The notes under the pieces were generated by a model that was not told where the DNA came from, ran no database searches, and was given only the letters and a program-made list of their open reading frames with translations. From Wuchereria bancrofti (lineage: Eukaryota > Nematoda > Chromadorea > Rhabditida > Onchocercidae), in assembly GCA_005281725.1 (NCBI GenBank), contig SSBO01000009.1, forward strand, positions 4,662,163-4,726,162: a stretch of 64,000 nt of DNA. Direction: 5' to 3'. Both the position numbers and the translations under genes were made by a program. The number at the start of each line of letters is the position of its first letter. The first letter of the stretch is position 1. Shown here piece after piece: positions 50,401-61,732 of the stretch.

Positions 50401-51339
50401 TGATAAAAAATAATAATGGAAATGAATGAAACAGAAAAATTTGTGAACTAAAAATGTTAAATTATGATTGTGGAAGATAAAACGATCTAAATAAATAAAA
50501 TTGTGTAAAGCAGTGTTATGAAGCAATAGAAAAATATGAAGAACTGAAGTGAGCTTGTATGATGCTTTGTTACACTAACTACAAAAACTTCACCCCAAAA
50601 AAAAAACTAGTGTGATCTCTGAAATGAGAAGGAAAGAATCCTCGGTGGTAGCAGCATAACCAGTCAGCCATTTGATCCCGTCTTTTTACAAAGACTTTTC
50701 TACAGGTCTAATGAACAAACTTGAGGAAACGAAAAGAGATACAAAGCCACAAGGGAAACCTAATGACAGAAAAGGTGAGAAACGGAAGTATGTCTAAACT
50801 TAACTTTCAAATTAAAGAAAGAGAGAAAACAGATATTCATTGAAATTGAAAATCCCCAAAAATTTTATATCACGGGAAGGTAAGAGAACAGGATAGAACT
50901 GATTTCAAACACAACAAAAATGCAAGTCGAAGCATCGATGTGCATAGATCGGTACTGCATAATATGTGTGCTTTAAAATTCCATATAAAAAAAACTTTTT
51001 CCTGAGGGAAAAAAAAATGCTTTTCATCATTTACCTACTTATCCGCCAATCACTCCCGATTCTGCAAACGAGATCTTAACAACCTGTAAATCAATGTACA
51101 ACAGCGAGGTTGCAATAAGCAGGGAATAGAGTAACGATACGAGTTTATAATAAATCAAAACTATAAAAAAATGTTCACTGGACAGTATTTACTCCAAGAG
51201 AACAACGGAATCAGCTCCTCAGCTGGAAAATGGGACCAAATACAATGAAATCTAGGAAGTTTAGAAATGAGAAAGATCAATACAACCTATCAATATAACC
51301 AATTTCCAAAAACCATGCATGTGGAACCAAATGAAGAAT
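47453..51339. other. Intergenic region, A-rich, with a 26-bp tandem repeat
   Basis: No gene supported over 3.9 kb. The stretch 48.3-51.3 kb is strongly A-rich on the plus strand. A minus-strand exon-like segment at 48047-47958 is described under findings. The tandem repeat is at 49039-49110. Confidence 0.45.
49039..49110. repeat. Tandem repeat, 26-bp unit, nearly three copies
   Basis: CGCTTAAATTAATGATCAGA plus ATTTAA repeats at 49039, 49065 and 49091; the third copy loses its last bases. Confidence 0.85.
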
Positions 51340-53267
51340 TCAAGCCTGAGAGACTAACTGATTGTTCAGATGATATGAAGGCAAGTGAAACATGTTCTTT
51401 ATTTCTGCTCGTGTGAGACTGCAGTTAGTGAGTGGATTGTAATTTTCATCTTCCCAAGCACACAACATCTCCAAATAATCGTCGACGAATGCAGACGAAT
51501 CTGTTGACTCCGAACTGCTCCAGATGTTTCCCGTACTAAACAAGTCGCTATTGCTCGTCAAAGTAAACAAGTTATGATCACATTTTTCCGAACCCTGAAA
51601 TTTATGTTTTTAATAATTTACCAAATCACCTTGTAGTGCGAGATTCCGAATAAAATTTTTGGCATTTTAGAGTCCTTAAAAATGAAATACAAAATAAAAA
51701 GTGACATATCCAATGTCAATATTTACATGCCTCATCAAACTTCAATGGAAAGCAATTTCATGAAATATATCCAGGACAATGTTTAAATACAAATGAGAGA
51801 GGAAATATCACCTAAAGTTTTAATAAGCGACTATAACATCAACTACTTATGCATCGAAATCTTTAACCAACAATTGTCGAAAAATTTAATAATCCTAATG
51901 CTTATCAGCTACCTTTATCAATAACATCAGATATTCTTCAACAAGCTTTTTCCGCATATGAGAAATAAGATTTATTCAAAAAGAACAAAAGGAAGAGCGA
52001 TCATTCTTAATCGCTTCTACTTATACTAGTCACGGAACTTATTTGATACTAGTAATAAGTTCAAAAAGGCATAAACATCATGTTGGACAATATACTATAC
52101 CTGCACCGTATCTTTACTTGTATTAACCAGAGTTCCCCATGGCCAATCATAACCCAAACTGCACGGATTATTGTCGCTGCTGATACTACAACTGAAATCC
52201 GGGATGTGCTCTTCCCAGTTTCCGTCTTCAAATTCATTTGTCTCCAACATTTCCACATCATTATCGATTACTTCGTTTTCTCTCTCTGTCAGACTATCGC
52301 ACAAAAAAACGTCACATGTATCAAGATCTCGCTATAAACAAACTCACAATACTGAACCGTTTTTAAATGAACTTGACACTATTCAACAATATAATTAATT
52401 AATAGTAATTAATAATAGTTAACAATAATTAGTAATAACAAATAAATAATGACAATATTAAATTAATAAATAATAATAATAAATTTTAAATAATCATTTG
52501 TTGCTAGAATTGTACTGAGTCTCCAACATCATAACACCAAACAAATTACATAAAAATGAACCTGCAGAGATTTCATAGTATTGTAGATAAGTAGTGACTT
52601 GCGCAGCGATACTGCAACGTTTGACGCGTTCATTGTCTGAATTTTAGAGATAGAAAGATCGAGAATTGCTCGCCGACGTTCGTTCAAACTAACCGACTCG
52701 CCCATCAACGACAAAATTGAGCTGAAAAAAGAAACCAGGTGAACGGGACGAACAATAACAAAAAAAATTGCCCAAATAGAAATATTCGAAGTTTGCCGCA
52801 ATCATCCACGTCCGTTCTGGAAGAATTGATAGGGAAAATATGCACTTGAAATAATTCGAAAAAAAAAAACCTTGCATCAAAACTGGAAGATCCATCGGAA
52901 TGAATATATGAGCTGTTCAAACAACCATCATCTTCCGAGTCCATTTCCAACGCAGAATAGTCTACACTGCAAATGAAAAAGCATAGCTATAGATCGGTCA
53001 AAACTTCCTGATCCACCCTCCTCCCAACAATGAAGAAAGCACAGTGGTTTTTATTTGCAAAAAAGGGACTCGAGAAAGAACGAACCACGATTGTTCCAGC
53101 TCGATAGACGAACTGCTGTTACCAGAAGAAGGGAACGAACGGACATAAGTAGTGCTATTCAACAAGGACACTGAAGTCGAGGAGACGTCACATGCTCGAT
53201 CATCAAGCTTCCATCCATCTGAAGATGATGAATAGCTAGATTGTGAGAGTGCAACTAACAGGATCAT
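51340..53267 (-). CDS. SERTA-domain protein (taranis/SERTAD-like, 290 aa)
   Basis: Likely transcriptional co-regulator: SERTA proteins link PHD/bromodomain factors, CDKs and E2F-type regulators in the nucleus. Exons (minus strand): 53267-53089, 52966-52871, 52721-52562, 52283-52101, 51594-51340; 873 nt. Residues 1-90 are Ser-rich and acidic. The SERTA domain spans about 95-145: SLNERRRAILDLSISKIQ, then SLRKSLLIYNTMKSLQ, which matches the family pattern of a Leu/Ile-rich helix followed by SLRRSVLI-NTLR. The C-terminal half is acidic (DNDVEMLETNEFEDGNWEEH) with Trp/Pro and Ser/Asp motifs, and ends in a region rich in acidic and aromatic residues (DDYLEMLCAWEDENYNPLTN), reminiscent of the SERTAD C-terminal activation motif. 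The acceptor of exon 4 (GACAGAG) is unusual but is the one that keeps phase 0. The start ATG is the first in frame; another upstream exon is possible. Confidence 0.78.
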
Positions 53268-53854
53268 TTTTCAGCTGCTTAAAGTGATGACTGAGCAACA
53301 GCAAAAGATCGTCTATACAAAATCTGCAAACTTGATTATAGAATGCAGGTGACATTAAACTGAACTCCTGCAATGACTTGTGCCGGAGGAAAAATTAACA
53401 AAATTGAAACATAGATGAGAACAAAGGTGAAATATGAAACTCAAAGAATTTGCAACAACTTTAACCACATTTATATTTGAAAATATGACTAACACTGACA
53501 ATTACAAACACTATCAATGACAGTATTGGAAATGGACATTTTGTTTATCTATTCCATTATTCCATTTCTCTCTACCAATAATCTTTCAAAAGTGCCGTCA
53601 GACAAATGACAAAGCATCCTCAATCAATTTACCACTTCGGAGACACAACCAGCGTATTCATGGCATCATCATATTCTTGCTCTCTCCAACAATATGTGGT
53701 GTGGAGAGAGGAATGGACGAGGAAGATGGTGATAAAAGAGTACGAAAAGTGTTAGCATGGTTGGTAATAACAAATGAAAGATTGACGCTGATAAGGCTGG
53801 AGGAGAGAGTTAAACGACAAGGGTGGGAAATTAAATGAACGGAGAAGTTCAACG

Positions 53855-53911
53855 ATGTGTTGTGTGTGTGTGTGTGTATGTATGTGTATGTATGTATGTA
53901 TGTATGTATAC
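53855..53911. repeat. (TG)n / (TATG)n microsatellite
   Basis: Runs of TG followed by TATG units; read on the minus strand as an artefactual His/Thr-rich ORF. Confidence 0.88.
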
Positions 53912-55263
53912 ATATGTGTCCATCCACCTATACATCTATCCATTGATAAATTAACCCACAATTTCAGTGGATTTGGTGGAAAGACGTTATTGGATGAATT
54001 GAATGTTCACTTTCTCCTATCATCAGAGACTACTATTTACTATTATTTACGTTCGGTGATATAACAAAGTAAACGTAAGTATTTCATTAAGAGGAACATC
54101 TAATGGAGTAATGATGAACTGAGAAGTGATGTAGGAGAGTAGCTACTGCTTGCTTTCACCTAACCTAACCCCGTCAATATTACTCTGTCGAATGAGATTC
54201 TGAATGGTATTTGAATTCCAGCTGGAAGGCATTTCTAACCTTTGACCAATTTAAACGATCTTCTCTGAACCACAAATACAAAAGGCAGCTAAAATGAAAA
54301 CCCACAAGCATTTTTGCAGAAATTCAAGAGCGGATGATAAGTGTTACTATCTCTGAAAATGCATGAAGAGACTTCGAACGCTTCTCTCTGCCACACATCA
54401 GTTGGTCATCATGACACTGAACAAGACAGACTAAAGGTCACTATAAACGGACGACAGTATCTAGAGAGATATATCTAGAGATGCACAATACTGCGCGAAC
54501 GATCTTTAGGGTGACTCACCGATCATCGCAAATGTCTGCTTATTGAAATCTGATGAGACGATACTTACAAGAAAACGGCCTTGGAATTCATACGACAGAT
54601 TTTGACTCATTATCTACTGCTTCTTTCAACATCACAAAGTGAACGATAGTGTATTCAAAAATAAATGATTCGAAATCTGAACCGTCTACAGTAAAATAAA
54701 ACACATCTTAAGTTTATTTTAGAATCCATCAAAACGAAACAATATCGTTTCATACCAACTTTTAGATAATTTCAAAACCATTTGTCGGTCATCTCAGACA
54801 CTCCTATCCCAAGCGCAATTATTTCTCTGGCTCTCAAAATGTATGCGTTTAAAATACTACAAATATTACCAACAACCAAACGGCATTCACCAAAAATTAG
54901 GAACGTAAGCTTTTCACAGAGTCCCGCCTTGCCCTTACGTGGACTTCACTATACAAGGACTTTTTGGCTGATCCAACCACTGTCAATCGCTTGCAGGTCA
55001 GGTCTTTAGCTAGGGGATCACTTTATCCACCAATGTTATTATCTCTCTAAACTACAACTCAACATCGTTTTTCCCTTTCAATGGAATTTTCTTCCTTGCA
55101 GATCAATGGGTTTACAAGGAAAACCACACATTTGGTTATTAGTACTGAAGAAACTACTTCCAATAATAAATATTGGTGGCCAATTCTCACCGTGCATATC
55201 AGAACCTTTAATTTATCACTTGTCTTGTGTGATATCGCTGTAATTGAGCTCATCTCTATCTAG

Positions 55264-55647
55264 CACCAAAATACATCTTACCAAGCAATTCTATATTCCA
55301 TCCCTCACCTAGTTTACCTGTCCATCTACGTCAGAAGAAGAAGGAAAAGGCATTTGATCGATAGTGTGCGAAAGGAGAGCAGGGAAAGAGCTGAATTATT
55401 GAAACTGACGAAGACGAGGGACATCCCTTGCACAGTTGTTGACTTAGATTTTAATGTCGGATTTCGTGCTCTTTCTTTGTCTCCTCAGCACTCTCTTCCT
55501 GCTATGGTATTAATTTCCCCTGTTGTTCTCTTCAGTTCAACAATATTTCAAGTTATCTCCTTTTCTATTGTCATGACGGTGAGGTTGCACTGGCCATTGG
55601 ACAATGTTGACCTTTTCTTGCGATTTTCCATCATTCACATTTTATAG
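55264..55647 (+). CDS. Unassigned open frame with hydrophobic and basic segments
   Basis: From a CTCTATCTAG acceptor the frame stays open for 128 codons to TAG, which is long for this base composition. The translation has a hydrophobic stretch (YSIPHLVYLSIYV), a run of basic residues (RRRRKRHLIDSVRKESRERA) and a second hydrophobic stretch (VLISPVVLFSSTIFQVISFS). An adjacent frame at 55081-55263 is also open (contains NKYWWPILTVHIRTFNLSLV). Together they recall pieces of a multi-span membrane protein, but no intron of normal size joins them and no family is recognised. Confidence 0.28.
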   Translation, partial: HQNTSYQAILYSIPHLVYLSIYVRRRRKRHLIDSVRKESRERAELLKLTKTRDIPCTVVDLDFNVGFRALSLSPQHSLPAMVLISPVVLFSSTIFQVISFSIVMTVRLHWPLDNVDLFLRFSIIHIL

Positions 55648-55845
55648 GAAGACAAAGAGAAAAAATCTTTCAGTGTGTTGTCTTCAATGTTAATATTCCT
55701 CTTGTTTGTAGTAAAGTTTCTCAGATGATTTGCATCACCTCAGTGAAGCACATTTCATAGGGTCAATTTTCAACATGCATATTCGGCAGAGTGATTCTAA
55801 AGCGATTCCATGGAGAACCCAGTTATACCTTTTTCAGAACTTAAA

Positions 55846-57624
55846 ATGGCAACTAAAGTCATTAACCTGACAGTTACTTCTGACTCACGACAGTACCCAT
55901 ACGAGAAGCGATATCCTTCTTCTATAACCCTTCTCGAACTGAAAGTTCGTCTTGCTTCTTATTTTCAAAAACTGATTATCTGGGTAGCTTGACTACACGA
56001 CAAGGGAGACCATATCCGTGATAAAAACGATTTCGTTGTTTTCACGTGGTTCCATTTCTTAGACCGACCGTCATACAATGCAGGCACTTTGTGTAGAATC
56101 ATTTCATATCTTGAGTAATTCCAGAATCAAAATCGGAAATAAACGGTTAAATTGCATTATGATATATATATTACATGCTGGAATTCCTTGTGGAGAATTC
56201 CTTTCTAAAGGGAGTCTTTACAAAATTTTATCTTTAGGATCCTATTGCATTCTTCTTTTCAGGAAAAATTAGTGTTAGTTGTTGGTGGTTCGACTGAGTG
56301 CATGCGAACAGAATTGCGTGACAGGAATGGGGAATTTATATCATCGTTGACTGATGATCAGGCTACACTAGAGAAATTAGGCGTAACAGATGGTATGTCA
56401 GCGTATATTTACTGCAGTTTTCGAAAGGAAGAAAATTTTCCTTTTTTCATACCCTGTTTACCGGAATTGATTATATCAAATTCTTTTGTTTCTTGACAAC
56501 CTCTCATAACTATTATTTTCTGGGATGAAAATTCATGTTACGTACACATCTGCTGGCAATCCTGTCAATTATGAAAATGCTTCGGCAGTTGAAAAATACA
56601 CGATACCTGAGGAAAAGTATAACGACCGTGAAGGTGACCAGTTTTTATTTTTGTTGTGGTCGGAAAAAACAACTCTCGTTGAAGTTACCACCATTTTTAT
56701 TTAGACTCGGTGCGTGCGTGGAAGCGACGTTTGAAAATGAAGTGTAATGCACTTGCTGCAGCCGAAAACGAAGCAAAGCAGTTCAAGGTTTTCCACACTT
56801 CATTCATTCTAGTTGATATTGAGGAATCATCTTTATTAATAAATGCACTAGCGGTCTGCACTGTTTAGTAAAAGTAAAATCATGTGAGTTACGTGTTTCT
56901 CATATGTTTCTTTTATGGCATGTTTCGTAGCTGAATATTACATTAGAATACATGTTATATGAACGTCATAAATGTGGATGAGTCCAACGACTGATGAATA
57001 AAGAAAAGCATATCTGTATATCAGAAGTATATCTGAAATTTCAAGTAAAAAAAACGAAGTGGCTTTGATAATATAAGTTCAAGATTGGCGATCGTTGTGT
57101 GGTACATGTATCGAATCAGAAAGAGCGAAAAGGAATCGTATCCTACATAGGATCAACAAAATTTAAAGATGGTTGTTGGATTGGTGTCACATATGATGAA
57201 CCGTTTGGTAAGCATGACGGAAGTATTGATGGTGAAAGGTTGGTATTTTATTCTCTTTAGCAATGTGCAAATTGGTTTCCTGCAGAGAAACTGACACACC
57301 CTTCTATCTTGAACTGAGTTGTCTTTTTCATTTTCAAAATCTTAAACAAATCTGTTTAACGTTTTCTGTTTAACTCGTCCACACTTCCCATTTTTTCTAC
57401 TGTTATATATTAGAATAAAGTTTCGGAAATATGGCATTTCCGGAGTTTAAATTCGAAGTTTTTCAAAAATTTTCTGAAAATCACGTAATTCCGATATCCT
57501 AAGCGAAATTTTTCTATCTAATTTGCAAATGTGCAGATATTTCAATTGCCAAAATAATCATGGGGTATTTGTACGACCTCGCGATGTGAAGAAATGTGAG
57601 GACGAGGAAATGGAAGAAATATAA
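55846..57624 (+). CDS. tbcb-1: Tubulin-folding cofactor B (TBCB, 221 aa)
   Basis: Binds alpha-tubulin after release from the chaperonin and works with cofactor E in heterodimer assembly and turnover. Exons: 55846-55944, 56263-56392, 56523-56633, 56705-56787, 57084-57238, 57537-57624; 666 nt. The N-terminal ubiquitin-like domain (about 1-85) begins MATKVINLTVTSDSRQYPYE and continues ELKEKLVLVVGGSTECMRTE and TLEKLGVTDGMKIHV. A charged helical linker follows (VRAWKRRLKMKCNALAAAE). The CAP-Gly domain (about 140-215) has KFKDGCWIGVTYDEPFGKHD, the signature GKHDGSIDGERYF (GKNDG in vertebrates), and NHGVFVRP. The tail EEMEEI is acidic, like the C-terminal tubulin-like tail of the family. The start is fixed by the leader acceptor 9 bases upstream; the ATG at 55810 lies before it. 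Odd: exon 3 is preceded by TTTTCTG instead of an AG acceptor. Exon 5 may start at 57078. Confidence 0.92.
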
Positions 57625-59200
57625 GCATGGACACTGAATCGTCTTTTTCACCTCACTTGTTCTTGTAAGTTACTAGCAGAAAATTAATTAAGGTTATCTG
57701 GTTTGATTATGACACCAGAGAATTCCTTCTCATGCTTTAAAACAGTACCTTCTTTCAGATTGCCAAGAAAATCTCGCAAGCTTTTTGATGCATTTTGCTC
57801 TCTCAATCGAAACTGACTGAAGCAACGTATGATCTCGACTTAATTCGCACTATTTCATATGTATGCATGCAGTAAAATAAGTGTAAATTCTTCATTTTTC
57901 CTTCAGAAATCAGTGGATTTGTTTGATACGACTTGCTGTCTTCTAGTTAGTAATACGGGCTCATTTTTAATTACTGGCTGACAATTGTTTTGCTTATCTT
58001 TCCTGGTGTTTTAAAAAGTTTACAACAAAATTATGTAAAAAGTATATATTAGTTATTTGCTGAGTATCTGAATCGTTTATACGCGATACTGGAACAGTGA
58101 AAACGGTTGCATTCAAGTTAACAGGAGGACAGTTGACGAATATTTTCGTCGAATGGCACGAAGTGCCAAGAGCATAGCAACCATGTATGAAATGATGATT
58201 CTTTGGTTATGTTATGCAATAACAAATCTGTTTCCAGAAGGCGTTTTTTTACCAGCAAATAACATGAGAAATAGTGGCTTGTAATTACTGTATACCTAGA
58301 AACATTTGGAAAACAGCCTTTAAAATAATTTGACAAGCAAAAATCGATACAAACAGCAACTGCAGATTCTAAATAGCTTAGCAAGAAAGGGAAGAGGACA
58401 AAAAAAGATCCAGATTGCGAGAAAGGAAAAGGTGAAGACTGAAGACTACAAAAATTTCCGGAAATGACCAGTCATGACAATAAGGGAAACTATAGCAAAT
58501 AGTATGACCAGCTCAACCCCATCTGTTGCATTCACAGTGCTTAGACTTCACTATGTGAGAAGTAATATAAGCATAATCTGATGTACAAAAATTATATTAG
58601 TCCAGCTAATTTGTTTCCAATGACCGATATTTTTTTTAATTCTGGATGAATTTGAGCAAATGCCGCTCAGGCAAGGACGTTATCGGTACTTAACGGTTGA
58701 AGTAAATCTTTAGGAAAACTAAAGTACAGTTCCTGGACTAAAAACTTTCCAGTTAAATTTACAGATTTATCTTCATTCAGGAAATGAAATCTTAGTTTCC
58801 AGTTTGTTTTTGGAGGTAACTGAAGTCATTCATCTTGTCAGTTATATTGCACTCAGTCCCATACACTCAACGAACAGAAAGTAAACCCTAATAATATGTA
58901 TAAGCTAACATAGATTACATAGGTATCCGATGATATAAAGACAACTTTGGCATAAGCAATAAATACATTCATATATATATATATATATACTTCTACTGTC
59001 ACACCGTGCGAAGTAACACGTTTTATGCAGATAAATTACAAGTCAGGATCTCCCAAAATCTCACAAAGCATCTATAGAGCAAAAATCAATACTGTTAATG
59101 ACTTTCCAGGGAAGGCGTTGTTTTATCCTCCAAACCACATATATATCTTTTCTAATAGCTCTGCAGGACTTGACAAACTACGGACTAAAAAAAGAATTTG
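57625..59200. other. Intergenic region
   Basis: Between TBCB (+) and PCMT (-), whose 3' ends face each other. At 58.07-58.38 kb both strands are open (71 codons plus, 88 codons minus) but nothing is recognised. A (TA)n run lies near 58974-58990. Confidence 0.45.
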
Positions 59201-60857
59201 TTATTGATCCCGTCCAATTTGGTTCTCTTTGTTAGTGAGCGGCACGTAAATTACACCCATCAGATCGTTCACCGTAACTTTACCTTTACCGTCTTTATCC
59301 ACTTGTAAAAAGCGCTGATCACTATGTGCTGCACCAACCGGTATCAACATTCGTCCTCCTGCAGCTAGCTGACTCAATAACTGAAATGAAATCTCCCATT
59401 AGTAACAAAGAAGTATCGGCGAAATAGCATGAAGTTATGCTAATTAATTAGTTCGTAAGTCAGCTACTTTGGTTAAAGCAATACAACTATCAGAAAATAA
59501 GTAAAAGCAGAAATATGGAACCAAATAAAGCAGTGCTTTATTATCGATTTAGACAAATTGCCAAATCACGCGAGATGTAAAAATACCTCATCAGGAACAT
59601 TTGGTGCCGCAGCTCCGACATGAATTGCCTTATAAGGTGCGTACTGTGGGTAGCCTTTGCGCCCATCACCTTCAACCATTAGTACTCTTCCTTCTAGAAG
59701 ATTCGCGTGATTTTTTTTGATATTTGTGATTGATAAATCCACTAGCTGTCTAATGTGCTCCACTCCAACGACTTTACCACTTGCACCAACCTGGAAACAA
59801 ACACTATACCATTTATAAGATACTGAATTTTTCTAACCTAGTTACAAAGCCAAGACTTAAAAGAAGTGATGATAGCACAACAACAATGATAACGTATTTG
59901 TCTATCTAAGAAATGATAAGTACCAACAAGTCCCTAAAATCTAAATCAAAATATTCATCCTAATAACTAGAAACTTCAAAACTCATTAACATCATCACCA
60001 TATATGCCATGCATGTTGTTAGATAACCAGAACCGGAACCAATATCAAGTGCTTTATCACCTTCCGTCAAATGATCTTTGAGTCGTTCAAGCGCAGCAGC
60101 ATGCTGAACACATACTAATATATTAAGTGATTTCAGCAAGTAGTAAGGTAAAGAAAAAATTAATATATCAGAAAATAAGCACAACATAAACTGTCTGAGC
60201 ATTAACTTTGACTTTTATCATTTGGTTATAATGAATATTTCAACAAACGACTATGATCCCTCATTTACGATAGTTCGAAACGGAAATATGGACTCTTGTT
60301 ATAATATGACTTCTTATTTTATCTTCTATTACAATTCATTTGATACCTGATGAAAGACAAACCAACCATGTGAGGAGCACTTATTGTTGCATTACAACCG
60401 ATTGGTTCCGGATTGTCCAGATACGGATTTCGAGGACAAAAATCAGCTCGATCAACCCTCAACATTGTCATCTTAACTCGCTCATCCTTGAATAAGCCAT
60501 TCCCTGCAAATACATTTGTTGTAATTTGTCTGTGGTAGTTTCTACACTTCATTTTAACTCAGATCTCCTTGTAATGGCCAAATCCCTTAACTTCCCAATT
60601 TCGAAATCTAACAGTTTCATGTGAATCAGTGAAGCAAAAGTGCCGTGTTTTGTGATGACCTTGAATAATAAATCGAAAATGGTTCATACCCAATGCATAC
60701 GGCATCATAAATGTTCAGCACAAACAGCGAAAAGTTAATAACTAGTCAACATAACTCTTCATTTCCCAAATTTTATTTCAAAAATAACTTCAAACAACTA
60801 ACTACGTAAATTCTCTACCAGTGAGGCATTTGATTCACCGTGCGAACGCCATGCCAT
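59201..60857 (-). CDS. pcm-1: Protein-L-isoaspartate O-methyltransferase, intact copy (225 aa)
   Basis: SAM-dependent cytosolic repair enzyme that methylates L-isoaspartyl residues in aged proteins. Exons (minus strand): 60857-60806, 60503-60367, 60103-59999, 59790-59587, 59380-59201; 678 nt. The protein starts [18 protein letters not shown], as in animal PCMT. It continues with [33 protein letters not shown], the SAM-binding motif [52 protein letters not shown], and [18 protein letters not shown] near the end. Human PCMT1 has 227 residues, so the gene is complete. It is followed downstream in the duplicated array by a damaged copy with the same exon layout (first exon 52 nt and last exon 180 nt in both). 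The annotation of the N-terminal exon depends on the phase-1 donor GTAGTT and the perfect family match. Confidence 0.93.
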
Positions 60858-61732
60858 ACTTCTTTTCAAAAGTAGTGCCAATATTGTTCAGTCTCTGCTC
60901 TTCACAGATTCGTCTCACGACAGACTATAAAAAAAAGACTTCGCATGGATCACTATCATTCCTCTCCTGTTAACAGTTACTTTATATGCATCAACCGAAA
61001 GCTTAGTCCATGACGCATCACAAAACTGACTGCTTCAAGTTTCTACTTAACATAAATCTCCTAATTGAGAAATATTTCAGAACTTAACATTTCAATTTCG
61101 AATATGTAATTGCTTATAAGTAAAACATCTGTACTGACAACTCAGTCATCTGGAGAGAAAGAAAATCTGAGAACTTTATTTTCTAACATTTGATAAAATA
61201 GAAATGATCTTCGAGAAACTTAGTAAGAACATCTGCGAAATAGTCAGTGTCTTCAGAAACGGTACCGAAAACATGATTACAACACTTAAAAAGAGAAGAG
61301 AATAGAATTTATTTGCGGTTAACGGGAACTAAACACCACTTTGAAGATTCATCAGTTTTTAATTACAGTTGTCATAAAAGTAGATCGGTTAATTATAAAA
61401 ATATTTAAGTACAAGTAGTGAAAGATCGACACACCAGCACATCAATACATCAATACACAATAATTTAATTCAATAATTTAATTAAGGGAATCACTGAGCT
61501 GAAAGGTTGAAGAATTAGATGAAAACAAAGCTGAAAAGATAAATGAATTAGCATGTAATCTTAAGAAGTCATAGAGCATACAACTTAACATAATAGAAAT
61601 AAAACTTGATAAAGCCTGGATGCCTCCCAAAAAATCTATTGAATCGCCAATGGCTTTTATCCAGTAATTACAATCCAATTAATCCATCTATACGGAACAT
61701 ACACTGTTAATCAAACTTATAAAGGAAGTTAT
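60858..61732. other. Spacer between the two PCMT copies
   Basis: About 0.9 kb, AT-rich; no gene seen. It holds the promoter or leader site of the intact copy and the 3' UTR of the damaged one. Confidence 0.5.

Larger units (their letters stand above)
53268..55845. other. Intergenic region with microsatellite and two long open frames
   Basis: (TG)n and (TATG)n runs lie at about 53857-53911. Plus-strand frames are open for 108 codons up to 53838 and for 128 codons at 55261-55647; neither is recognised. ACCTTTTTCAG at 55826-55836 is the likely leader acceptor of the next gene. Confidence 0.4.

Noticed and set aside
53658..53927. Minus-strand ORF rich in His-Thr
   Set aside because: Its first part is translated (TG)n/(TATG)n microsatellite.
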